DNA from: Pulveribacter suum
GTDB lineage: Bacteria; Pseudomonadota; Gammaproteobacteria; Burkholderiales; Burkholderiaceae_C
Direction of reading: 5' to 3'
Assembly (NCBI RefSeq): GCF_003013695.1
Contig: NZ_CP027792.1
Coordinates: forward strand, 633,501 to 697,500
Length of the DNA stretch: 64,000 nucleotides
Below the pieces are notes generated by a model. It saw only the letters and a list, made by a program, of their open reading frames with translations. It did not search any database and was not told the origin of the DNA. The translations under genes and the position numbers were made by a program. This document shows, in pieces, positions 18,083-25,077 of this stretch; positions within the stretch are counted from its first letter, which is position 1, and each line of letters begins with the position of its first letter.

Positions 18083-18528
18083 ATGCGCGCACTGTTGGAC
18101 GTCAACGTCCTGATTGCCCTGCTGGACGCCGCTCACCTGCACCATGCCAAGGCCACTCAATGACTGCAGAGGGAGATTGGCCACGGCTGGGCATCCTGTC
18201 CGCTGACGCAAAACGGCTGTCTGAGCGTCATGGCCCAGCCCGCATACCCCCAAGCGCTGCCGCTAGCTGCCGTTGCCGGACGGCTGGCACAAGCGGCTGC
18301 GCATCCCGCGCATGCCTTTTTGTCCGACGATACAGCTTGCTGGACGCTGGCGCCCTGCATTGGCGCCATCTGCTGGGCCATCGGCAGGTCACTGACGCCT
18401 ATTTGCTGGGTTTGGCCGTTCGGCACCAATGCCGCTTTGTAAGTTTTGATGCGCGGATTGATTACAAAGCCGCTGTTGGTGCCGGGCCCGAGCATCTATT
18501 GGCCCTGTCGCTCGACGAAAATTCGTAA
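18083..18528 (+). pseudogene. vapC: vapC PIN-domain toxin, disrupted
   Basis: The ATG follows 3 bp after the antitoxin stop. The frame reads MRALLDVNVLIALLDAAHLHH, with the PIN Asp6, but meets TGA at 18161-18163 where the family often has Trp (HxxAxxWL). It stays open in the same frame to ~18330, then needs a one-base shift to continue as SLLDAGALHW and HRQVTDAYLLGLAVRH to 18528. The total of 446 bases is one short of 149 codons. One nonsense and one frameshift mutation should abolish toxin production. Confidence 0.9.
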
Positions 18529-18546
18529 GCTGTTCATGATCAGTTG

Positions 18547-18567
18547 AATTGGAATCTGACCCCAATT
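18547..18567 (+). repeat. RAYT-associated short motif, copy b
   Basis: AATTGGAATCTGACCCCAATT, with AATTGG/CCAATT ends in inverted symmetry. It lies just before the second toxin-antitoxin pair and shares its first 14 bases exactly with copy c, 800 bp away, on the other side of that pair. Confidence 0.85.
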
Positions 18568-18640
18568 TCTCCTTCAGCGCTCGTCCAAAGTTTTGAGAAC
18601 GTAGTATCGTGCCTACATTCATTGCTGCAGGAGGTGTGCC

Positions 18641-18895
18641 GTGACCATCACAACCCTATCGAGCCGGGAACTGAACCAGGACGTGACCCGGGCAAAGAAG
18701 GCCGCCAAAAGCGGGCCCGTGTTCATTACGGACCGCGGCAAGCCTGCCCACGTATTGCTCAGCTTTGAAGACTACCAGCGGTTGACAAGGCAGCGGCGCA
18801 ACATTGCCGATGTCCTGGCAATGCCGGATGCTGCAGACATTGAGTTTGACCCGCCACGTATGGCCATCGGAGCCCGGCTGGCTGACCTCTCGTGA
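18641..18895 (+). CDS. Phd/YefM-family antitoxin
   Basis: 84 aa from a GTG with AGGAGG ~6 bp upstream. MTITTLSSRELNQDVTRAKK followed by PVFITDRGKPAHVLLSFEDY is the Phd/YefM DNA-binding fold. The C-terminal tail (DIEFDPPRM) should cover the toxin active site. The stop overlaps the toxin start. The pair is bracketed by copies b and c of the short motif. Confidence 0.93.
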   Translation: MTITTLSSRELNQDVTRAKKAAKSGPVFITDRGKPAHVLLSFEDYQRLTRQRRNIADVLAMPDAADIEFDPPRMAIGARLADLS

Positions 18896-19320
18896 TGTAC
18901 GTGCTCGATACCAACGTACTGTCTGAACTGCGCAAGGTACGACTGGGCAGGGCCGATGCAAACGTGGCGGCATGGACGGAAAGCGTCGATGCCGCCGACC
19001 TGTTCGTGTCGGCCATCACCATCATGGAACTGGAGCTTGGCGTTCTGTCGATTGAACGCCGGGATGCTGCCCAGGGGGCCATGCTGCGCTCGTGGCTGGA
19101 GCAGCAGGTCTTGCCCGAATTTTCGGGGCGCACCTTGCCTATCGATACCGCTGTGGCCCAGCGCTGCGCCCGGCTGCACGTACCAGACAAGCGCGGTGAG
19201 CGTGACGCGCTGATCGCAGCGACAGCGCTGGTGCATGGCATGGCGGTGGTTACGCGCAACGTGGCTGATTTCACCCCGACGGGCGTGACCCTCGTCAACC
19301 CATGGGAGTCGTCCTTATGA
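18895..19320 (+). CDS. vapC: VapC/FitB-type PIN-domain ribonuclease toxin
   Basis: 141 aa from ATG 18895 (a GTG at 18892 would give one extra residue). The PIN acidic residues are present: Asp5 in YVLDTNVLSEL, Glu in TIMELELG, Asp in ERDALIAATA and the distal N/D in VVTRNVADF. It probably cleaves tRNA or rRNA when its Phd-type antitoxin is lost. The reading frame is intact, so this module looks functional. Confidence 0.93.
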   Translation: MYVLDTNVLSELRKVRLGRADANVAAWTESVDAADLFVSAITIMELELGVLSIERRDAAQGAMLRSWLEQQVLPEFSGRTLPIDTAVAQRCARLHVPDKRGERDALIAATALVHGMAVVTRNVADFTPTGVTLVNPWESSL

Positions 19321-19346
19321 CTCCCTGCGTGTGCACTGGTGCGAGA

Positions 19347-19367
19347 AATTGGAATCTGACTCCATTG
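19347..19367 (+). repeat. RAYT-associated short motif, copy c
   Basis: AATTGGAATCTGACTCCATTG, between the toxin-antitoxin pair and the endonuclease gene. The first 14 bases are identical to copy b. Confidence 0.8.
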
Positions 19368-19380
19368 CCCCCCCTGCTGC

Positions 19381-20274
19381 ATGCCCCGGAAAAAAAAGCC
19401 TCGCTCTCCCTCACGTTCCCGCTCCCGCCGCGCCGTTTCCCGCTTTTCGCGCCTGCGCCGCCTGCTGGTGCTGGCCTTCGCTGCCGCCGTCGCCGCGCTG
19501 CAGGGCGGCGGCTGGGATTATTTGTCCGACTGGCTGGACCTGGAAGGCTTCGGCATCACGGCGCCAGCGCTGAAACCCACCGGCCAGCAGGTGCATACCC
19601 GCTTCGCCGGCTGCCCGCAGTTCTTCGCGCCGGGTGGCATGCCGGCCGTGCCCAGCGCGCCGCGCCTGCGCGAGCTGTGCTTCGATAGTTTCGCCGTGCT
19701 GCACTCGGGCCAGACACGCACGCCGCTGATCGTCGCCGAGCGCCTGAACCGCCGCATGATCGAGCAGGGCCAGGGGCTGGCGCGCTCCGACCGCTTCTAC
19801 GCCGACGCGCGCGTGCCGTCCTTCGAGCGCGCCGAGCTGGACGACTACCGCGGCTCGGGCTACTCGCGCGGACACCTGGCGCCGGCGGGTGACATGCCTA
19901 CCCCGGCGGCCATGGCGCAGAGCTTCTCGCTGGCCAACATGGTGCCCCAGGACCAGACCCACAACGCCGGCCCCTGGGCCGACATCGAGGCCGATACGCG
20001 CGCCTATGCCAAGCGCGCCGCCGGGGACGTCTATGTTATCACCGGCGCAGTCTTCGGCCAGGGCAGCCGGCGCCTGATCGGCGGGCGGGTGGCGGTGCCC
20101 ACGCACCTGTTCAAGCTGGTGTACGACCCGCGCAGGAAGAGAGCCTGGGCGCACTGGCAGGAAAACGCGCCTCGGACGCAGGCCGGCCGGCCCGTCAGCT
20201 ATGCGGAGCTGGTGCGGCGCACGAACATGGAGCTGCTGCCGGCGCTGCATGAGGGCGCGCAGAGGGTGCAGTGA
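19381..20274 (+). CDS. DNA/RNA non-specific endonuclease (NucA/EndA family)
   Basis: 297 aa. An Arg/Lys-rich start and a hydrophobic segment (about 27-42) suggest a signal anchor or export. The beta-beta-alpha-metal core has the family motif as SRGHLAPAGD (162-171) with catalytic His165, then NMVPQDQTHNAGPW with the Mg-binding Asn. Such Mg-dependent nucleases degrade DNA and RNA in the periplasm or outside the cell. No inhibitor gene is recognisable next to it. Flanked by motif copies c and d. Confidence 0.9.
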   Translation: MPRKKKPRSPSRSRSRRAVSRFSRLRRLLVLAFAAAVAALQGGGWDYLSDWLDLEGFGITAPALKPTGQQVHTRFAGCPQFFAPGGMPAVPSAPRLRELCFDSFAVLHSGQTRTPLIVAERLNRRMIEQGQGLARSDRFYADARVPSFERAELDDYRGSGYSRGHLAPAGDMPTPAAMAQSFSLANMVPQDQTHNAGPWADIEADTRAYAKRAAGDVYVITGAVFGQGSRRLIGGRVAVPTHLFKLVYDPRRKRAWAHWQENAPRTQAGRPVSYAELVRRTNMELLPALHEGAQRVQ

Positions 20275-20383
20275 TGTTGATGGGGCAGGCGCACTGAAGT
20301 CTGGTCAGTGTCTAGCCCGGCCCTCGGCCCCCAGGAGCCCGGCCGGTTGCCTTCGCCGGCACTGATGTGCTAGAGGTAAAGGA

Positions 20384-20405
20384 AGTTGGAAACTGACTCC
20401 AATTT
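20384..20405 (+). repeat. RAYT-associated short motif, copy d
   Basis: AGTTGGAAACTGACTCCAAT, followed closely by a second partial unit (CTCTGACTCCACT). It adjoins the truncated end of RAYT fragment A, which supports the link between motif and transposase. Confidence 0.75.
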
Positions 20406-20610
20406 CTACTCTGACTCCACTCTCTCGTCAATGGCGAAGATGTGCGCCAACTCCTTCAAGCGCGTGGCGGTCCAGCCGCGGCAGTGGTCGAAGTTCTGGC
20501 CGCTGTGTTGGTCATGGCCGCACAGGAAAGGGCGGCGCACGCAGCGGGGCACGCTAGTGGTACAAAGGCGTGTCGATCAGGCTAACGAGGGTGGAGCGTG
20601 AGCGGGTCAT
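20406..20610 (-). pseudogene. RAYT fragment A (REP-associated tyrosine transposase, N-terminal part)
   Basis: On the minus strand from 20610 the frame reads MTRSRSTLVSLIDTPLYH, then hits TAG. With a one-base correction it continues CVPRCVRRPFLCGHDQH and LKELAHIFAID, the first ~60 residues of Y1_Tnp/IS200-like RAYTs. It stops before the HUH motif and the catalytic Tyr, directly at motif copy d. Its upstream flank (AACT...GTGG.TGTCCT at 20645-20663) matches that of fragment B. Confidence 0.8.
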
Positions 20611-20849
20611 GGGGCAGGAGGCTAGAGGGGGGCGGGCAGGGGCAACTAAGTGGATGTCCTCTTATCTGCCGTGCTGGGCTTCGCCTGCATTCGCAGCGCA
20701 GGTTTCAAGCCTTTTTGGACTGTAGGGCTTGTGCAGAAAGCGCTAAAAGCTATCATTCTTGTAGCGCTGCACCGCTTCCCTGGCGCAACGCTTTTTCCAT
20801 GGGCCGCGCCCGTCTTCAATCAAGTTTGGGCGCCCCTTCTGACCTTCGG
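20611..20849 (+). other. Probable remnant of an upstream integron cassette
   Basis: One frame ends ...RLQSSLGAPSDLRV with its TAA stop at 20853-20855, inside the attC 5' end. That is the same relative position as the stop of the intact cassette gene. The 5' side is missing, replaced by RAYT flank and a dispersed repeat copy. No protein family recognised. Confidence 0.4.
20711..20757 (-). repeat. Dispersed palindromic repeat, copy 6
   Basis: Degenerate reverse copy: CTTTTTGGACTGTAGGGCTT, then AAAGCGCTAAAAGCTATCAT. It lies within the probable cassette remnant. Confidence 0.6.
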
Positions 20850-20907
20850 GTCTAACTGTTCGTCGCAGCCGATCGCTTACGCCGGCGGCTGAACTCAGGC
20901 GTTAGGG
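20850..20907 (+). other. attC: attC recombination site 1
   Basis: Begins GTCTAAC (RYYYAAC, R'') and ends GTTAGGG (core site G/TTAGGG, R'). Between them CAGCCG (20866-20871) pairs with CGGCTG (20886-20891), and GTTC with GAAC outside that, giving the single-strand hairpin integron integrases use. Its R' end lies 8 bp before the start codon of the cassette gene. Confidence 0.85.
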
Positions 20908-21487
20908 GCCAGAGATGACTTGGGTTGAGGTCATAGATTCAGCAGTAAAGATCGGACTTGGCGCCCTAATTGCCGGCATCAGCGCATTCCTACTCGCTCG
21001 CAGTCAGTACGGGCACGACTTACGTCGGACTAAGGTCTCAAGGGAGTTTGAGCTCCTCAAAGACATTGCGGAGAAAGTAGAACGGTTTACCCACAGTGCG
21101 CTGAAATACTGGGCAATCTCTGCGGACTGGCACAGAGCACGTCGCACGAACCCTGACGCGAAGAAGTCAGAGACCATGCTCACAACCCAAAGGGAGCTTT
21201 TCAGCCGCTTCAATGAGCTGACCTCGGCTGAGGCGTTCCTTCTCCTACTTGGCGAGAAGGAGGCACAGCAGCAGCTGCGTACCTACGGCGAACATGTCAT
21301 GGTCTACCGCCGCCAAGCCTCACGCGCAACAGACGCACTACGGGAAGAAGAGATCGATGACTACCACAAGTACATCCTTCAAGCACGGGAGTCGTTCTTC
21401 GCGCGTCTTAGCGAAATCTACGGCCGGCTTGGCTCCTAACCATTCGTTCAAGGCGACGCCGCTTCGCGGCGCAGCTTAACTCAAGCG
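20902..21487 (+). mobile_element. Integron gene cassette (586 bp) without a nearby integrase
   Basis: Delimited by the G/TT cut points of two attC sites. It carries one short-leader ORF (20915-21439) whose stop lies inside the downstream attC, the classic cassette layout. No intI gene is in the window, so this is an attC cluster lacking integrase (CALIN) or a cassette captured out of an array. RAYT remnants lie on both sides. Confidence 0.85.
20915..21439 (+). CDS. Integron cassette protein of unknown function
   Basis: 174 aa. A single N-terminal membrane helix (about residues 9-28, VKIGLGALIAGISAFLLAR) is followed by a soluble, charged and largely helical domain (for example SREFELLKDIAEKVERFTHS) without recognisable catalytic motifs. 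Lower GC and different codon use than the chromosome indicate foreign origin. The start is 5-8 bp behind the attC end and the TAA lies in the next attC. Anchored single-pass helical proteins of this kind occur among cassette genes, some of them anti-phage, but function here is unknown. Confidence 0.85.
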   Translation: MTWVEVIDSAVKIGLGALIAGISAFLLARSQYGHDLRRTKVSREFELLKDIAEKVERFTHSALKYWAISADWHRARRTNPDAKKSETMLTTQRELFSRFNELTSAEAFLLLLGEKEAQQQLRTYGEHVMVYRRQASRATDALREEEIDDYHKYILQARESFFARLSEIYGRLGS

Positions 21488-21493
21488 TTATTC
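21434..21493 (+). other. attC: attC recombination site 2
   Basis: TCCTAAC...GTTATTC ends with the body CATTCGTTCAAGGCGACGCC, GCTTCGCGGC hairpin top and GCAGCTTAACTCAAGCGTT. It is very close in sequence to the ~60-bp attC type of class 1 resistance cassettes. The complementary arms and the GCCGCTTCGCGGC loop region are evident. Confidence 0.93.
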
Positions 21494-21677
21494 CATTTGA
21501 GTTTTTGAGCACATGGACAAAGCAAAAATAAAGCTTGTAACCATCGTAAGGTGCCCATCGAACTTCGCCTTCCAACGTGTCGCACTCATGCCGCCTTGGA
21601 TTGCCGATGGACATGCTTGCTGAGCCAGTCCTGAAGGAACTGAATCGGCCAGCTGTAGCCCAGCGTGGAGTAGCCCG
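21494..21677. other. Unassigned segment after the cassette
   Basis: Probably the start of a second, truncated cassette running into the C-terminal end of RAYT fragment B. A minus-strand stretch around 21600-21675 ([17 protein letters not shown]) looks protein-like but is unassigned. Confidence 0.3.
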
Positions 21678-22199
21678 CTCATCCAGCAGCGCTTGGCTCT
21701 TGCAGCGCCCTCCCAGAACCGGCCCGTGCAACCGTCTTCCGCATTGGCTTGGCGGGCCAGCGATTCATTGAGCACGCGCATAAACCACGACAGGTCCTGC
21801 AGCCGCGCAGCGTGCCGGCCATCTCCTGCACTTTCTCCAGCTCAGCCTGGCCCATCTGCGCCCGGGTCGGCGACAAATAGCGCTGCACCAGCAGCGGGCC
21901 GGTGAACAGCTGCGTCCAGCGCTGCAGCACCTGCTCGTCGCTCCACGCCTGCGCCCGCGCGCTGCCTATACGTAGCACCATATGGTAATGGTTGCTCATC
22001 ACTGCATAGGCGGCCACGTCGATGGCGAAGACGCGCGCCAGCTCCTTGATGCACGGAGCGATCCATGCGCGCCGGTGCTCGAAGTTTGTCCGTTGTGGTG
22101 GTCATGGTGGCACAGAAATGCACGGCGCACGCAGCGCGAGATGCAGTGGTACCACGGTGTGTCGGCAAGGCTGATGACGGTGGAGCGTGGGCGGGTCAT
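21678..22199 (-). pseudogene. RAYT fragment B (REP-associated tyrosine transposase, frameshifted)
   Basis: From ATG 22199 the minus strand encodes MTRPRSTVISLADTPWYHC and SRCVRRAFLC. After a one-base deletion near 22105 it continues as YAVMSNHYHMVLRI, the HUH motif (H-Y-H) of Y1 transposases, then WTQLFTGPLLVQRYL. Further frame changes near 21800 and 21705 are needed to read [18 protein letters not shown], then TGRFWEG and KSQALLDE. The element is dead but preserves about 170 residues of the family. Confidence 0.88.
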
Positions 22200-22265
22200 A
22201 GGGCTGGAGGGTAAGAGGCGGCGAGTTGACCATCAACTGGGTGGGTGTCCTTTATTTGACTTAAT

Positions 22266-22292
22266 GATTTAGTTCTGAACCCAATTAATTAC
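22266..22292 (+). repeat. RAYT-associated short motif, copy e (degenerate)
   Basis: GATTTAGTTCTGAACCCAAT followed by TAATTA, between RAYT fragment B and the pilin accessory gene; right border of the motif-punctuated part. Confidence 0.5.
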
Positions 22293-22387
22293 ACCGGCCC
22301 GCTAGTCTCACCGGCGTGCCGACCTACTTCTTAGAGCGGAATTGTTCAGGGCTAATATTTAATTTCAGAACCAAATCTTGAAAGTGC

Positions 22388-23161
22388 CTAGAACCCGTCC
22401 ACTTCGGCATAGCCCACGATGTTTAGATCCTGGTCCAGTAAAGCAATCCAGTCCATAGTTTTGCTGCTGACCAAAGGTAGGTATTTTAAGGTCTCAATGG
22501 GGTAGCCCGTGGCATGTGCAGCGGCGCGTAGGGCAGAAGCATCTTTAGCACGCTCATGAATCAGCGCGGAAAGCGGCTTGGCCTTTTCTTCCATGCCTTT
22601 ACGCGCGTTAGTCCAGGGCATCCACCAGTCGGGTTGCATGGCAAGAGAAATTCCGGCAAGGCCTCGTTCTACGCTGCGTATCAACTCTTCGCTGTTGGCG
22701 GGTGTGCGGATAGCAACTGCCTCCACGCCGTACCACGGCAGCCGCTGCATGCCTTCTGGTGCCGCGGGCAGCGCGCTCATTTGGACTTCGTTAGCGGTTA
22801 CTATAACTAGCCGGTCCACCTCAAAAGCTAGTGCCACTGGGCGTGCGACCCAGACGGTATACATGCCATATACCAAAGCTATTACCTGGATAATGCCCAC
22901 GAGCGAAAAGTCGAGCCGACGCTCGCGCTGTGATTTCCTGGGGCTGGCGAGCACGAGGGTCAGCAATGGACCACACACCACATCGACTCCCAAGATGAGC
23001 AGATAAATATGGCCCACCTGCAGCAATGCCCGATAGGGCGGAGGATACCACAGACTAAATACGGCGGCAGCCGACATTAAGGCGACTGCAAGAGAAATTA
23101 GCAAGTGAAGGGCTGTGCAGCGACCAGCAAAATAAAGCCGTTCTGATAGGGGGGGCATCAT
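22388..23161 (-). CDS. tfpZ: TfpX/TfpZ-type pilin accessory membrane protein
   Basis: 257 aa from ATG 23161 (a second ATG follows at once, and a GTG precedes it). Three or four membrane helices occupy the first ~115 residues (HLLISLAVALMSAAAVFSLW, IYLLILGVDVVCGPLLTLVL), then a periplasmic domain of about 140 residues. In Acinetobacter and Moraxella, TfpZ-type proteins are encoded next to the major pilin and assist its assembly or glycan/PilA-type specificity. It lies ~300 bp downstream of the pilin gene on the same strand. No good Shine-Dalgarno is visible. Confidence 0.8.
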   Translation of the reverse strand: MMPPLSERLYFAGRCTALHLLISLAVALMSAAAVFSLWYPPPYRALLQVGHIYLLILGVDVVCGPLLTLVLASPRKSQRERRLDFSLVGIIQVIALVYGMYTVWVARPVALAFEVDRLVIVTANEVQMSALPAAPEGMQRLPWYGVEAVAIRTPANSEELIRSVERGLAGISLAMQPDWWMPWTNARKGMEEKAKPLSALIHERAKDASALRAAAHATGYPIETLKYLPLVSSKTMDWIALLDQDLNIVGYAEVDGF

Positions 23162-23456
23162 CACAGAATAAAATAGAAATGTGGAGTTTCCTACTCAGAT
23201 AACTACTTTTATAAGCAATAATTTGGTTCTGCTTTATGTGGTGAAAAAAATTTCGCCCAATAAGGAGAGGTCTATAAGCAAAAAATAGAAAATATTTGCC
23301 TATTATATTTTTGTGGAAATTATCATAAGCGGTCAAGAAAAAATCATTTTTATCTATAAAACTTGCTGCAATTTGGATCTAAAAATTTTGTAATATTATA
23401 ATTGAATTTATAAATTAAAAAAGGGCGCCGAAGCGCCCAATTTGAATTTTTTTGTT
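23162..23456. other. AT-rich spacer between the pilin and tfpZ genes
   Basis: About 295 bases, strikingly AT-rich compared with the rest of the window. It contains the pilin terminator at its right end (23417-23438). Numerous A/T runs could supply a promoter for tfpZ, but none is convincing. No ORF recognised. Confidence 0.5.
23417..23438 (-). terminator. Intrinsic terminator of the pilin gene
   Basis: On the minus strand GGGCGC-TTCG-GCGCCC is followed by TTTTTT, an exceptionally stable tetraloop hairpin 19 bp past the pilin stop. Confidence 0.95.
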
Positions 23457-24026
23457 TTACTTCACAAAGCGGCAGTTTGCAGGAACATATTTAAACACCT
23501 TGCTGTCCTTGACGCCGCAACCCCACACCACGGGAGCTCCTTGGGTTAGCAGTCCGGAAGGAGTTGCAGTGTTGTTCACCGTTCCGGAGCCTGGGGTCAT
23601 ATAAATTTCATTTCCGCTAGCAACAGCCTTGATAAGTGCCGCGCCAGGAGCACCGGTCGCAGTGTAAACCACAGTGACCATACCTTCATCCGCGGCAGGC
23701 TTTGTCACGTCAGCAATTTCGGCGATCTTAATGTCGGAAACGTTGGTGCCCGAAGTGTATTCGTAACCGTAAGTGGCTTCATTTTTTCCTGGGGCAGTTT
23801 GCGCGCCGTTGCCAGCATAAGCAATGACTTTTCCAGTCGCCACGTTTGCAAAAGACTCGGCTACTGCCGTCTTCGCGGCGGTCCCCAAGCTTAGGCCTTC
23901 AGAAATACGAGCACGAATAGTGTAGTCCTGATAAGCCGGCAGGGCCACAGCAGCCAAAATACCAATAATCGCTACCACGATCATCAGTTCGATCAGGGTG
24001 AAACCTTGTTGCAGGGTACGCTTCAT
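23457..24026 (-). CDS. pilA: Type IV major pilin (PilA/PilE type)
   Basis: 189 aa. A short leader KRTLQQG is cleaved before the conserved [20 protein letters not shown] (Gly8/Phe9; mature Glu5 present), giving the hydrophobic alpha1 spine. A Cys pair near the C-terminus (WGCG...ANCRF) should form the D-region disulfide loop. The variable middle is rich in Thr, Ala and Gly. The product polymerises into pili for twitching, adhesion and DNA uptake. GC content is well below the neighbours, as is common for pilin genes that are exchanged between strains. AGGAGG-type RBS upstream. Confidence 0.96.
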   Translation of the reverse strand: MKRTLQQGFTLIELMIVVAIIGILAAVALPAYQDYTIRARISEGLSLGTAAKTAVAESFANVATGKVIAYAGNGAQTAPGKNEATYGYEYTSGTNVSDIKIAEIADVTKPAADEGMVTVVYTATGAPGAALIKAVASGNEIYMTPGSGTVNNTATPSGLLTQGAPVVWGCGVKDSKVFKYVPANCRFVK

Positions 24027-24203
24027 AAATCCTCCTCGGATGAGTAATAAGATTCCCCACGAAGAAGCCCCGTGGGTTGGACTATCTCAAGCAGCTTCCA
24101 TGCCATGACTGGCGGAAAGCCACAGGGGATTTGTTAGCAAACGTTGTTGCCTGGCTGCCTGCAGAGCGCCCAAGAGCTTCTGCTTGGCAGCGCTGGAGTT
24201 TTG

Positions 24204-24255
24204 GTAAAAAACAGCTCCAGCCTTTGCCCATCAGGCGCTGCCAGCTATCAATACA
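24204..24255 (-). repeat. Dispersed palindromic repeat, copy 7
   Basis: Reverse copy in the 260-base interval between the pilin promoter side and the FHA gene: AAAAAACAGCTCCAGCC, then GGCGCTGCCAGCTATCAAT. Nothing else was recognised in this interval. Confidence 0.75.
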
Positions 24256-24285
24256 GAAGCGGCAGCCAGTCCGTCTGCCCGCGCC

Positions 24286-24939
24286 TCACCCCAACACAAA
24301 CTCCATCTCCGTCCCCGCTAGCGCAATCCGGTCCCCGGTCTTCAACGGCACCGGCTCGCTGCTGACCCCCACCCCGTTCAGCAGCGGCATGTCTCCGCCC
24401 TCCACATGCGCCAGCACGAATCCATGGTGGCGTTTGGTGATGGACGCCACTGCTACCCCGGGCTTGCCAATGGTGGTGACCACTTTGGTCAGCGCCACCT
24501 CGCGCCCGGCCGCGGGGCCGGAGATGACGCGTACCGAGGCGTTCAAGGGGGCGGCGGCAGGGGCTGGGGCCGGCGCGGCGCGCGGCGGCAGGGCGGGGGG
24601 CAGCATGCCGGGCTTGAGGAAGACGGTCTTCTCATAATCCGGCGCGGCCTCATCCGCCATGTAGCGCAGCTTGTACTTGCCCACCTCCACCATGTCGCCA
24701 TTGCGCAGGGTGTGGCGCTTGATGGCTTGGCTGTTGATGAAGGTGCCGTTGGTGCTGCCCATGTCCTCCACGTCGGCGCTGCCGTCGGCAGACAGCAGGA
24801 TCACCGCATGCTCGCCGCTGACGGCCAGGTGGTCGATGACGATGTCGTTGTAGGGGCGGCGGCCGATGCTGGTGCGTTCCTTGGTGAGGGGGACTTCCTT
24901 GATGACGACGCCGTCAATCGTTACGACCATTCGGGACAT
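24286..24939 (-). CDS. FHA-domain protein
   Basis: 217 aa from ATG 24939, chosen for AAGGA ~9 bp upstream. The N-terminal FHA domain has the phosphothreonine-binding residues in SIGRRPYNDI, GEHAVI and GSTNGTFIN. An Ala/Pro linker follows and then a second, weaker FHA-like fold (AGREVALTKVVTTIGKPG). It probably recognises phosphothreonine made by a Ser/Thr kinase not in the window. The PP2C phosphatase gene adjacent on the same strand is its likely antagonist. Confidence 0.9.
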   Translation of the reverse strand: MSRMVVTIDGVVIKEVPLTKERTSIGRRPYNDIVIDHLAVSGEHAVILLSADGSADVEDMGSTNGTFINSQAIKRHTLRNGDMVEVGKYKLRYMADEAAPDYEKTVFLKPGMLPPALPPRAAPAPAPAAAPLNASVRVISGPAAGREVALTKVVTTIGKPGVAVASITKRHHGFVLAHVEGGDMPLLNGVGVSSEPVPLKTGDRIALAGTEMEFVLG

Positions 24940-25077
24940 GCTTGTTATTCCTTGGAGTGCAGCGGGCGCGTGAGCTGGGAGAAAAGAGAGAGACTGGACG
25001 GGAGATTTTCGGGTCTGGGCCGGCAGGGGGACCAAGCAATTTCCGGGCGCAGTTCGTGTCTAAACGTTTTATAAAAG

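Noticed and set aside
24165..24200. Further dispersed repeat copy beside copy 7
   Set aside because: Only AGCGCTGGAGTTTTGG matches; too short to separate from chance.
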